Positions 22,436-33,359 of a stretch of DNA of 64,000 nt are shown one piece after another. Position numbers and translations under genes: made by a program. Source of the DNA: Bromus sterilis (Eukaryota; Streptophyta; Magnoliopsida; Poales; Poaceae). How positions within the stretch are numbered: position 1 is the first letter of the stretch; every line of letters begins with the position of its first letter. The DNA is taken from assembly GCA_950022295.1 (NCBI GenBank), contig OX465600.1:305546031-305610030 (forward strand). Reading direction: 5' to 3'. The notes under the pieces were generated by a model. The model searched no databases. It saw only the letters and a list, made by a program, of their open reading frames with translations, and had not been told where the DNA came from.

Positions 22436-22791
22436 TAGATATGCCGACGGTTAGCCCGTAGGCATACCTCTTCGCCAGGATCACTGTGGTGTTGACATGT
22501 GGCATACGACATCTAACGGAACTACCGTCTAATTTGTTTGCCGACAAGAAATAGATGCCGACGGTCAAAGTAAAAGCCGTCGGCATAGCTCCTATGCCGA
22601 CAGTTTTCTGTATGCCGACGGCCTTTCGAGCTTTGCCGATGAAAGAGACCCCGACGGCTGTATGCCGACGGCCACCGTCGGCATAGCCTATGCCGAGGGT
22701 TTTTTGGGCTATGCCGACGGCAAAAGCTGTCGGCAACTAACCGTTTTGGCGTAGTGACTGCTTATTCCATATAATCCAAAACACACGCTTA

Positions 22792-23492
22792 TTTATAATA
22801 CCTAAATAGTTTATCCCCACTAACCTATTTCTCTTGACATGCAAGCTATCCACATCATCAAGTAGATTCATCATGTAAAAATTATTTTTCATTAACTTTT
22901 CATGCATATGCTCCCATTAATTTTGCATGTACATGCAACCTAAATAAATCTATAATACCCAAATAGTTCATTCCCACTAACATATTTCTCTTGACATGCA
23001 GGCTATCCACATTATCAAGTAGATCCATCATGTAAAAATTATTTTTCATTAACTCTTCATTCTTCATGCATATGCTCCCATTAATTTTACATGTACATGC
23101 AACCTAAATAAATAATATATTTTTAATGTACTTAGCCTCATGATTTATATAATGGGAATTTTTATAAAAAAGTAAATTATGAGTTATATCATATTTTATT
23201 TTTCTATGCACATCTATAATTGTTATCATTGTTTTAGGTTTAGCCAAGGGTGGAGAAGTTTTCACTGTCTCTACTCAACGTTGTTTTCATCTCTTATCGT
23301 CTCATCAATATTTTATCAAGGAAATAAATTAATAATTTTTTTTTATTTTCTTAGATTTTTTACTTTAAACAATATTTCTTTCAAAAAATAATTTATAATC
23401 AAACTATACTATGTTTAATAATTTTTCTCATGTTTTCAAACATCAAATTGTTTCTTAACAATTCCCGCAGCAACGCGCGGGATATCATCTAG
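22792..23492 (+). mobile_element. Small non-autonomous Helitron with duplicated 5' segment
   Basis: The 3' end has the hairpin CCCGC(agcaacgc)GCGGG at 23464-23481, followed by CTAG at 23489-23492 and then a T. The 5' end TCTATAATACCC begins at 22949 after an A. Insertion between A and T with TC and CTRR ends plus a hairpin is the Helitron signature. A copy of the first 157 bp (22792-22948, beginning TTTATAATACC) lies directly upstream, so the 5' end is tandemly duplicated. No Rep/helicase is encoded. Confidence 0.78.
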
Positions 23493-24940
23493 TTCCAAAT
23501 AATCCCAAACACAAGCACAAGGGAGGCCATAGCTTTCCAATTGGGGATCCGACTATCCGAGCTCCACTGGAAGTGAGAATGCCCAAGACATGGAATTTTC
23601 TGATGATCAAGTTCCAAAGTCTTAACGACGTACTACCTGCATTGGAAGAAAAGGTGATTTCAGCATTCTTGAATCCTCTTGCAAAGGAATAAAAGTGATT
23701 CCCGCACTCGTGAGTTCTTTTACAAAGGGGATAAATACCACAATTCGACTAACCTCGTTTTTTAACATATCGGTAGTTCAAATCCTATCTTGCATTTGCA
23801 ACGCTAACCAAGCAAAGAACTCAATTTTTGGTGGAATCCAAACAACCATACCATTTGATCGATGGGAAAGAGGGTCAAGCCAAGGAATTGTGCCTTGTAT
23901 ATGAAGGTTATCCACAGGTTTACACAGGGTCCATACAACCGATGTCTCTTTGATCGGTACAACCGGTTCAAAAAGGGGAGCAAGGAAAAATACGGAAAAC
24001 CCTAGGATCCGCGTAGTTGAAAGGTACTAGCGGCCCTAAGGTGCGGGTGGTTGAAAGTAGATCTCCGGGCTTTGGGCCAGCCCAAGTAAAACCTAATGCA
24101 TGAAATCAAGGCCCAAGCTCAACCCGCGCCGGTCAAAAAAATTGGAAGCCCTATAGGCCGTGGGCCTTCGTTAAACAAGCTAAATGCAAGGTGTTTCCCA
24201 GGCCCAAGCCTAGGATTTTCGGCCAGGCTTTCCATGCCCAGGTCTAGTTGGAAGGTACTAAAGATACTTATGCTCAGTAGAACAATCGTCCTACTACCAA
24301 CCCAGCTACCGTTGGGGTACCCAAAGAAATCCTAGACGAATCTGGTGAGTTCATCGGTACAGATCCGATACTACCACTCTCTGGTGAGGAGTGGTACTAT
24401 CGGTCTTGACGCATGTACAACCACATCTAGACCAAAAGTACACGCTTGGAAAGGTAGAGTGGTACTACCACCTTACCGCGACATGTACAATCGATCCACA
24501 CATACCATGCGCTTTTTGATGTATTCTCCTTTTCATACCATCACTCCGGAAGATGTCTTGGGCGAAACAAAGATGAGCTCGATGAAGTAGACACCCAAGT
24601 CCTCCTCTTCATACCATCATTCCAACTCATAAAGTAAGAAATGTGTCGTAAATCCATCTTCGAACTTTTCCTTTTAGAGGGGCAACTACCGTCTTATGCC
24701 ACGTAGATATACCCATGTAGCTAATGCACACTATTAGGTAGCAATTGTGTATTAACATCAACACCAAACACCTAGGCGTAAAATACCCTTTCATCATCTC
24801 ATTGACGCAATAATATATTTGACAATGTTACAACAATCTGAAGCATCATCAATATTATTTAGGTAACCACTCCTTAGCACATCAAGCTTGGAGGATCATG
24901 CAATCACCAGTCACACTGTACTCTGACTGGAAGTTCTTTA
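23493..24940. other. Unassigned sequence
   Basis: No gene recognised. The start (ttccaaataatcccaaacacaagc) resembles 22765-22790 (ttccatataatccaaaacacacgc) upstream of the Helitron, suggesting a local duplication. Short frames of up to 81 codons are without domains. Confidence 0.35.
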
Positions 24941-26010
24941 CTTCCTGCCATGCTCTATTTTGGAAGATCAATTGGGGACCAATCCTTCTAATATTTGGAG
25001 AGCGGTTTTGGAGGGTAGAGATGTTCCTTTTATAGGTCAAATCGTGTGTATTTTAAATGGGGAAAATACGCATGTGTGGAACACAAACTTGATCGCACGG
25101 GATGGTCTTATGAGGCCTTTTGTGTCTTAATTCCGCCCCCAGCTAGTTCAAGAACTTGTCAATGCTCCCTCGGCAGACTGGAATGTTGACCTGGTAAATC
25201 AGGTGTTTCTTTCATTAGATGCTAGAGCTATATTGAGAATTCCTCTATGCACAAATAACCAAGCTAACTTCTGGTCATGAAAATTCTAAAGGAACAGTCA
25301 GCTTTTTGTTCGATCCTCTTACTGAATGCTTGTGGCTACGAGAAGGCGTCCAAGTGCCTTTCTGGAGAGCACCCAGGACCTTAGAATATGGAAATACATA
25401 AATCTAGGTGTGCAGCTTGTGGAAGGTCGATGTCACAATAAAAATAAAGCTATTTATTTGGCGTCTAGTTCAGATTTCACTTCCATATGAGGATGCTCGT
25501 CTGCACCGAACATGTCGACCGCATGTTGGTTCTTTTTTTGTGGCTCCAAGGACTCGTGGAGACACTTCCTCATTAAGTGTTCGATGGCACAATATGTGTG
25601 GGTTTCTGGCAGGGATCCTAAACACTTGATGGAAACAAATGATGAGATCCCAAAAGTTGGTTGTTCTTCATGTTTGAATTGTTATCACATGTGCAGCTAA
25701 CGAGTCTAGTGATCACCCTTTGTGCCATTTGGACAATGAAGAGGAAGTGGATTCATGAAGGCATGTTTCAAATTCTCATTTTCACAAATGATTTTATTAA
25801 CATGTATATTGACGATCTAGATATTCTAAAGAAAATTCCCAACCCGAATCATCATACCTTAACAACTCAACCGCTTCACCCTCCTATATGGAAGTTTCCA
25901 CCTTCTAGTTTAGCCAAGATCAATGTAGATGGTGCCGTTAATAAGGTGGAATCAAGGGCAGTTTCAGCATGTTTTGCCAAGATGAAGACCACAATTACAA
26001 GGGTGCCGTA
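24941..26010 (+). pseudogene. Decayed LINE ORF2 C-terminal remnant: zf-RVT and RNase H start
   Basis: Scattered frames read as the end of a plant non-LTR retrotransposon ORF2. An upstream piece has WRAVLEGRDVPFIGQIV. The zf-RVT region appears as IKIKLFIWRLVQISLP (from 25408) and then SWRHFLIKCSMAQYVW in another frame. The RNase H-like start KINVDGAVNKVESRAV ends near 26000. Many stops and frameshifts make it non-functional. It is not the same LINE as the one at 5736 or 40850. Confidence 0.65.
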
Positions 26011-26319
26011 ACTCTAGTAATTTAGGGGGTAATAGACCCAGATATTTTGGAGGCTTTGGCGTGCCGAGAGGGTCGGACCCTTGCTACTAATGACTTTATC
26101 TAATCAAGATTTATGTAGACCCCCTCTTGAGTGAATCCTCCCTCTAGCGAGCATGACTTTCTAGGCCCACAAAACTCCCAACGATATTCATTGTTTCTTT
26201 CATCAACGCATTTTGAGAAGGGGGGAAATCACGTTAAACCCTATATGACGCCTAGATGCGTCATGTAGAGGAGGCTTCGCTAGAGGGTGACCCTACTGCT
26301 ACGGTTGGACAAATCCACG

Positions 26320-27890
26320 TTTGGTTGTCGTTTCTTCTCCTTCTCCTTTTTCTTTTCTGTTTTTTTTCTTCTCTTTTCATGCGTATTATAGACAAACTTT
26401 ATCATGTATGATCAAAAAAATTCATCATACATTAATGAAATGTTCACTGTATATTTGCACAAACCGCATTGTGCATTATAAAAATGTTCATCGAGTATTA
26501 AGAAAATTTTCAATGTATACTAAAATATGTTCATCATATATTAATAAAATGATCAAATATTCCAAAAAGTGCACTTGCATTATAAAAATGTTCATTGTAT
26601 ATTAAGAAATTGTTCAACACATAGTATAAATGTTCATTGTATTTGAAAACTGTTTAATGTTTTATCTACAAAATGTTTATTGTATTTAAATAATTATTCA
26701 ATCCATATATTACAAAATCTTCAATGTATATTAAAAAATTGTTCAGCGTATATATTTATCTTTACATTCAATTTTCGAAATAAACCCGAGGAAAAACCAG
26801 GATGCTACAGTATGGTTTCCTTTTGTAGAAACAATACTCGACTGCTACAGTACCAGGCCACTAATATATATATTGGTTTAACTGCAAAATGGTCCGGCTC
26901 AACCTGGACCGGATGTGTGGTATCTTCACCCACATGATCTTGGTCGTATTCCTGTAATGGCTAGATTTGAGGAATAAAGTTCTTTCACCGCTAAAAAAAC
27001 GCATCATCGGCGCTTTATTGTTTATTGTTGGTTAATCACTAATCCAACTTGCCACCCAATCTCCGCAGCTTTATTACATGATGGTTCATTTCATATGCTG
27101 CTTTTTTGTTTGTCTCATGTGGTACTTTCTCTTGAACTGGTTTACCATGTTGGTTTTATTTTTTTGTTTTTTTACTATGGTTTCCATTTTCTTAGTTTTT
27201 TTTCGTATATCATTTTTTTTCTGTGTTTTGTTTTCCTTTCCTTTAAAATTTTTTCACTTTTTATTTTTCATTTTATATTTATTTTTTCAAAGAGTTAACA
27301 ATTTTAAGTACTTTATCTGGGGTATTGAAAATGCTTTATAATTTTAAATGTTCATTTTTTATTAAAATATTTATTGTATACTTCAAATAAGTTATTGTAT
27401 ATTTAAGATAACTTCATCTTGGCAATCAAAAAAATTCAACAAGTATATAAAAAAGGTTTTATATAATTCAATATTATTATTTGGCATTCAAAATTCATCA
27501 TCCATTTAAAAACATTCATCTTGGCATCTTGGATATAATTAATATTCACCATGTATTAGATAAACATTTATTGTGCATTTGAAAAATGTTTAGCACGTAT
27601 TAAATTATGGTAATGTTGTTTTTGAAAAAAAATCAGGGTGAATTTGCAAAATCTATTTTGTATATAAAAATGGTATCATATATTCAAAGATAGTTCAACA
27701 TATTAAAAATGTTCATTGCACATTAAAATACATTCAAAATTTCACAAATGTGCACCATGTATTTGAAAATATTATTTGTGTAGTAAAAAAGTGTGTGTCG
27801 TGTTAATAAATATTCGTCATATATATAAATAAAATTTATCGTATATTAAAAAAATGTTCAATGTTTTTTTATAAAAAATAATATTGTATT
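26320..27890. repeat. AT-rich degenerate short repeats
   Basis: A pyrimidine-rich stretch at 26320-26385 precedes dozens of loose copies of a motif like aatgttcatcgtatattaaa (26390-26760 and 27310-27890), separated by T-rich sequence. Nothing coding is supported; the frames here are composition artefacts. Confidence 0.6.
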
Positions 27891-28315
27891 TTGTATATAA
27901 TAATAATAAAACGACAAAAGCTCTACAGATAGATTCTGCAAAGTTCAGCTGATCACACAAATCAAACAAACCTATAAAATATATAATATAAAATAAAGCT
28001 TGAACAAGATCCAACCAACCAAGAACAGGTCGGAATTAGGAGGGTTAGGTTGTATCGAGCATACCTGCGAGTGCTACGGCGGCGAGGAGAAAGAAGATGT
28101 TCTCCTCAATGGCGGGGAAATCCTTCAGCGGTGTCCTTCCGGTAGCAAAGCGGTGAGGTCGTCGGGAAGTGGATCGAGCGGCGGCGCGCAAAGCTTGGTA
28201 ATGAAGAGGCGACAGGTCGAGACGGTTGTGAGACCGCACAAAGGAGGGGCAAGACACATGGTGCATATGTTGATGACTCAAGGAAACGATGTCCAAGCCA
28301 AACAAAGTAGATGAG
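27891..28315. other. Unassigned sequence with a GC-richer block
   Basis: Between 28030 and 28310 the sequence is GC-richer and open on both strands (104 codons plus, 117 codons minus), without any recognisable domain. It could be the edge of an unidentified repeat. Confidence 0.3.
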
Positions 28316-28945
28316 GATAATGCCAGGTGATGATGATCCAAATAGATTGTGTTGTGCGAGATGCTCAATTTTTTTACAAAAAGCATCATGTTTTTCAATA
28401 AAACAGTCTTTTAATAAAATATACTTAAAACAAAAAAGCATGTATAAAAATATATTGTTCATACAATCTACTTATTCCAAACCCTAAAGAAAATATTATA
28501 AGAACGGAGCTCATCTTGACAAAGTGGATGTGGAAAGAGGATGCTAGATGACAATGATCCGAATAGATTGTGTTGTGCGAGGTGCTCTATTTTCTTCTAC
28601 AAAAAAAATATCATGTTTTTCAATAAAACGGTCTTTTAGGAAAATATGCTTAAAACAATAAAATCATGTATAAAAAATATTGTTCTTACAATCCACTTAT
28701 TCCAAGCCCTAAAGAAAAGATTGTCCAGATGGAGCTCACCTTGACAAGGTAGATGGTGAGGAAAGAGGATGTCGGATAATGATGATCCGAATAGTTTGTG
28801 TTGTGCTATGTGCTTTATTTTTTTACAAAAAAACATCATTTTTCAATAAAATAACCTTTTAGAAAAAAAATCTTACAAAAAAATCATGTATAAGAAAGTA
28901 ATGTTCTTGCAATCTACTTATTATTCCAACCCCTAAACAAAGGAT
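28316..28945 (+). repeat. Tandem repeat, about 225 bp, nearly three copies
   Basis: The segment gatccgaatagattgtgttg recurs at 28335 (with gatcca), 28556 and 28784, giving periods of 221 and 228 bp. Each copy continues with a poly-T stretch, catcatttttcaataaaa and aatctacttattccaa. The third copy is incomplete at its right end near 28945. Confidence 0.85.
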
Positions 28946-29423
28946 TGTGGGCTGCATAGATCATTTAAATTTGATTTTGTGGGATGTTGGCTCTTTCAGA
29001 TGAGGCTGCAATTGAGATTACTACCAACATAGAAAAGACGGACCGGACGCCGGCTATGTGCGATGCCATGTTGGTCTAATAACATTGGACAAGCGTGTCC
29101 TACTGATCTAATAAACGTGGATGACCTTACATGGAATCCAGAACGTTGCTAGGCTCATTTCGTGACTATTATTTTTTGGAAAGGAGGATAACCCTCGGCC
29201 TGCATGAAATGATGCATGCGGCCATATATTATTAAGAATGTAAAATTCAGCAGCCGAACAACATCGACTCAGAAATAAAGAAAAATTAAAAACCGAGGCC
29301 GCATGCCTGACGACAGTTACTTCATCAGATAACCATTAACCCTATGATACAAGACGACATCAAAACAATAATTACACAACTCCTTGACTACGCCTTCAAC
29401 AAGGAATCACCGCACGTGTACCG
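28946..29423. other. Intergenic sequence with a LINE-tail-like segment
   Basis: Around 29170-29230 the phrase ttttttggaaaggaggataa, followed by ccctcggcctgcat, resembles the reversed 3' end of a common Triticeae non-LTR element, but no boundaries could be set. The rest is unassigned. Confidence 0.4.
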
Positions 29424-31140
29424 ATGCGCGCAGCCTTCTCCACCGCCGCCACGCCCAGCCGCTTGCCACGCACGCTGGCTCCGCCACTGGTCTGCGCGAA
29501 CCCAAGGCCGACCCGCTGCGTCCGCGCGTGCTTGAAGGCACCGGGGTGGCCGGAGGAGGACGTCCCGGGCCGATTCCCTGTCGGCAACATGACGAGCACA
29601 CAGAAGCTCGTCGTCGCCAGCCTCGGCGTTCCAGCCTCCGCGCCCGACGACCTCGACGCCGTGCCCGTGCAGCCCATCGCCTTGGAGGTGGGGATCACAT
29701 TCGTCGGGGAGGATGGCCACTTGCTGGCCATCTTATGCCTCCCGGGCTTGATCAAGTTCAGCGACGGGGATACTGACGCCGACAGGTACCATGGTTCAAA
29801 ACCTAGTACTCCAGCTTGTCTGTCTTCCTTTTAGTTTTTACTACTGTACTACCAAAGTAGGAGTATAATCATATGGCTGTTAAATACTAACTTTCACTTT
29901 CTCATACAGGTCGAATCGAGTAGTGGTAATAAAGGCCGGAACAGCAACTCTTTCCAAGGAATTTTGGGAGGAATTAATAATTGCTCAAATAAAAGCAAAC
30001 ACTGCTGGAACTGAAAATGCAATTATATATACTCATTGCCAAAACGTTCTTGGTCTTACAAGTGCCAACACTTTAGTGGTAGTACTACTAATCCCTTCTC
30101 CATAGCTAGTCTTACGGTCTTACTACCTCTTTTTTGTCTTATCATGTTACTCATTTGGCTTGGCTTTTTTGGCTGTTTCTGCCGGAGCACTGCAGTTAGA
30201 GGTGACTAGCAGTGGAAAATCCAGAAATGCTTCCTTGGAGGAGGTGAGCTCTATTTATTTATTTATTGGCATTAACTGCAAGTTCATCTTATCGGGAATT
30301 GAAAAGATATGAGTGTGGCTTGATTGCTAGTCCCTCCTTTCCGGTTTAAAAGGTCCGCGTGCATCCTTTAGATCATCAGTTTGACCAATGTAATACTACT
30401 GATTTTACATCACAAATTTTATACCATGAAAAAAAATTAAGATTTGAAGTATCTCATGGTATACATTGTATGATAATGATATACCATTTGTGTTATATTG
30501 GTTAAATTGTCTATCTACGGATATGCATGGGCCTTCTAAACCGAAAAGGATGTAGTGCATATATAATAATATATGTTTTGAGTTTGACCGCTCTTCAGGT
30601 TGTCCCGGCAAATAAATGTCGTTAACAACTTATAGGTGGCCTATATACTAGAGATAATACCCAAGAAAATACTATGACAAGCAAAATGGTACATACTGGT
30701 GTCTTTAATTTCTACCGAAAAGGAGGATTACACCCGGACTCTACATACATATTGTGTCTTTTGTCTTGTTCCTTTTGTGTTCTTTTGTCTTTGCTGCAAT
30801 TTCTCACGAAAACATGATTTCTTGTGCCAAATTTTCTAATAATTCTAGGTACAAGAGCATAGTGGACTTCAAGCACAGACACATAAAGCTACTGTTGGTG
30901 CCAATGCCATTGCTCGTGAAAGTGGAATCCATCAGGTACCTGAATTTGTAGTCTCAAACAAGGAAGTGATTGGCCTTTTAGTAGTGATTGTAGTTTTGGT
31001 TTTCCTGTGATAGCATGATTTGGAATTGTTTGTTTACATGTCAACCATTCTACGGTAGAATTTCAAATTTAAATTTTGTTTGGTTCCTTTTATTTTGAAG
31101 GATTTAAATGGGATGGGTAAGTTCAAAGGAAGTTCTCAAA
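29424..31140 (+). pseudogene. 2-isopropylmalate synthase-like gene, degenerate
   Basis: Putative exons 29424-29785, 29910-30078, 30196-30243, 30849-30935 and from 31101 match successive parts of plant 2-isopropylmalate synthase, the plastid enzyme opening leucine synthesis. Exon 1 reads as a transit-peptide-like start, then MTSTQKLVVASLG, SAPDDLDAV and VGEDGH. Exon 2 has VVIKAGTATL, KANTAGTENAI and THCQNVLGL. Exon 3 has LEVTSSGKSRNASLEE and exon 4 HKATVGANAIARESGIHQ. GT-AG sites at these joins are intact and phases agree for the first. However, the catalytic strand with the FDTTLRDGEQ-type motif is missing before MTSTQ, the stretch between exons 1 and 2 is largely deleted, and the last piece is weak. 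I infer a non-functional or strongly diverged copy. Confidence 0.75.
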
Positions 31141-32284
31141 CAACATCATCTGGTGAAGGTAGTTCAACACATGAAAATGAGTTCGATAATGGCAACGTCA
31201 GGTATTATGCAAATGTATCTTTGCGACTTTGCCCTGAGTCAGGGACTATCTATTATCTTAATATGGTGTATAGTTGTAAGTCCGAGCTAATGAACCACAA
31301 ATGCTTAGGTTTTTTATATATACATATAACATGCATGGACACTATCAAATTCTCTGAAACATGTACAACATTACAAGTAGCATCATAGTACAATCAGTCA
31401 TCTAGACAATGGATGGGTTCTTGGCACAATATTAATGGGGTTTCCTATCCCGGACCGAGTTTGAATTATCGCTGGTGGAACTCTGTGTCTCAAATCTTCT
31501 TCATCCTTTCATCTCCACCAAATGAAATACCATGGTCCCATGTTGACATGAGATTGAATATCGTTTCTCTCATGTATATAGATTGCACATGTTGCTTTTA
31601 TATGTACAAAGGGGAGGACTCTCGCAAATAGACCTTACAACCCTCTTTATAGACGGATATCGCCATGCCCGAAACGGAAACACAAGGGTCGTAAGCGCGT
31701 TGTAGGGTGTGGCATGCCAGCCATCCAACATCCTATTTACCTTAAGGGTAGCATGCTTACGATGAAGATTGATCAAATGCACACCCTGATCACATATAAT
31801 AAAGTATAATTTCATAATCGACACCTTGCAAAATCAAGTAGAATAGATTGGACAACAGAAAGAGAAGGAAACATCAATCAAACCTGACAAAAGGATGGTT
31901 CATATCGAAGCAGCCTAGGAGTCTAAATAGATAGCAATGTGACCGTGGGAGCAATCATCATTGCCCAGAAGCAACCAGGTGATTTGGCAGTAAGTGCCTG
32001 TAAGCCGAAGCTCAAGCAGGGGAATCTCTAGTATAGGCAGTTCGAAAAGGATGCGTTTATGTACAACTACTATATCCAAAAGGCTTAGATCTCCAAAAGG
32101 TGCCTCTCCTCCTAAAAAAATACAAAAGGCAAGAAGCATAAATACAAGTTTATGACAGATGATGAGAGAAATAGTAAATAAAGGTAGAGAACTCTAGAAA
32201 TAAGAAAGTACAAGAGCTGATGTTGCTATTACGTAGGCGATGGTTCTACTTTCTCTTGGGCCGCTTGATCCCACCGGCGGGAGC
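31141..32284. other. Unassigned sequence downstream of the synthase-like gene
   Basis: Frames up to about 100 codons are present, none with a recognisable domain. Nothing repeat-like was delimited. Confidence 0.35.
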
Positions 32285-32636
32285 ATCCACTCGCAACTAG
32301 GGGGTTCATTTTCGACACCCAGTTGCAAGTTAAACATCTACTCGCAACTAGGGGTGTACCTTTTCATTTCCACCCCAGTTGCAAGTCAACCACTGACTCA
32401 CAACTGTGGGGTGACTTTTTATCATTTTTCAGTCCAGTTGCGAGTCGACCACAGACTCGCAACCCAAGCGTTGAATTTTCATTTTCACATTAGTTTCAAA
32501 CCAACCACGGGCTCACAACTCCGGGGTTGACTTTCAATTTCTACCTCGGTTGCAAACTACAGACTCGCAATTGTGTGGGAGACTTTTTCATTTTCTACCT
32601 CAATTGCAAGTCCACAACCAACTCGCTGTTGGGATA
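32285..32636 (+). repeat. Minisatellite of about 60 bp units
   Basis: Six to seven degenerate direct copies of a unit containing gactcgcaact, a run of G, ttgactttt, catttctacc, then cagttgcaagtc and accaca. Neighbouring units differ by substitutions and small indels. It ends where an LTR-like TG start occurs at 32637. Confidence 0.85.
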
Positions 32637-33150
32637 CGGGGCAGAAAACACAAATTTTTTATACCTACGGTACCCGAACCCAAGATCTATGCTGTGGCGA
32701 TGTAAAGTAACGGAGGGACTCTGATCTACGACCTCCCTGTCGTGTAGAAGACCACCACCGGCGAGGATGACTCCCGGTAAACCTCCAGCGACGAAGCAGC
32801 ACCACAGGTGTAGTGCCTCGAAGAGATTATACACGTACGACACAATCGATGTTCCTCCCGGGCTCCGAACCAGGCGAGCAGCGGAAAGAAGACGGCTACG
32901 GATCCCGACTCCGGCAGAGCGACGGCCTGCCTTATGGTGGAGAACTCCAATCCTAGTGCAGACTCCAAACAAGGGGAGTCCACTTCCGGAAATGGAGAAG
33001 GAAGAAGAAGGAGATTAATTGTGTATGGAAAAAGGGGGGTCTACCCCTCTATATAAAGGCCAAGGGGGGTGTGATCCCTCTTCCCTTCCCCATGTGGGAC
33101 TAAACCCCCAAGGGGGGGAGGGCGCCGGCCAAGGGGGCGGATGGGCCCCG
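32637..33150 (-). repeat. Probable Copia LTR end fragment (minus)
   Basis: It starts TGTTGGGATACGGGGCAGAA followed by an A/T run and cctacg, the reversed 3' end layout of BARE/Angela-type Copia LTRs. A TATA-like ctatataaaggcc and a GC-rich block follow. No internal region or second LTR is adjacent, and the right boundary is not clear (near 33150), so it is a truncated or solo LTR. Confidence 0.45.
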
Positions 33151-33359
33151 ATTGAGCAAGTCAGTAACAAATAAAATATATTATTTAAAAAATCCAATTT
33201 ACTGTCTTGATCTTCTAACAAATGCCCAGTAATAACCATTTTTGAATGGTTACTAGTTCAGGTACATGCATGATTTTACTTACATATTACTGGTATATGT
33301 GGCAACAAAAACGAACAGAAGAATCAAAGAGGTGTGTAATATATGGCACAAAAATTAAG

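Larger units (their letters stand above)
19727..22756. mobile_element. Complete non-autonomous CACTA transposon, 3,030 bp
   Basis: The element begins CACTACGCCAAAATCG and ends CGTTTTGGCGTAGTG, with target duplication ACT at 19724-19726 and 22757-22759. Both subterminal zones are packed with ATGCCGACGGC/GCCGTCGGCAT motifs in both orientations, as in CACTA elements where transposase binds such repeats. No transposase domain is present. Inside are a duplicated AT-rich segment and a GC-rich core. Confidence 0.92.

Noticed and set aside
21556..22512. 318-codon minus-strand gene in the CACTA core
   Set aside because: Composition is Arg/Gly/Pro/Ala-biased, both strands are open in several frames, and no domain is recognisable, so the frame is probably due to high GC.
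28316..28945. CRISPR-like array
   Set aside because: The repeats are long contiguous tandem units without unique spacers, in a plant genome.
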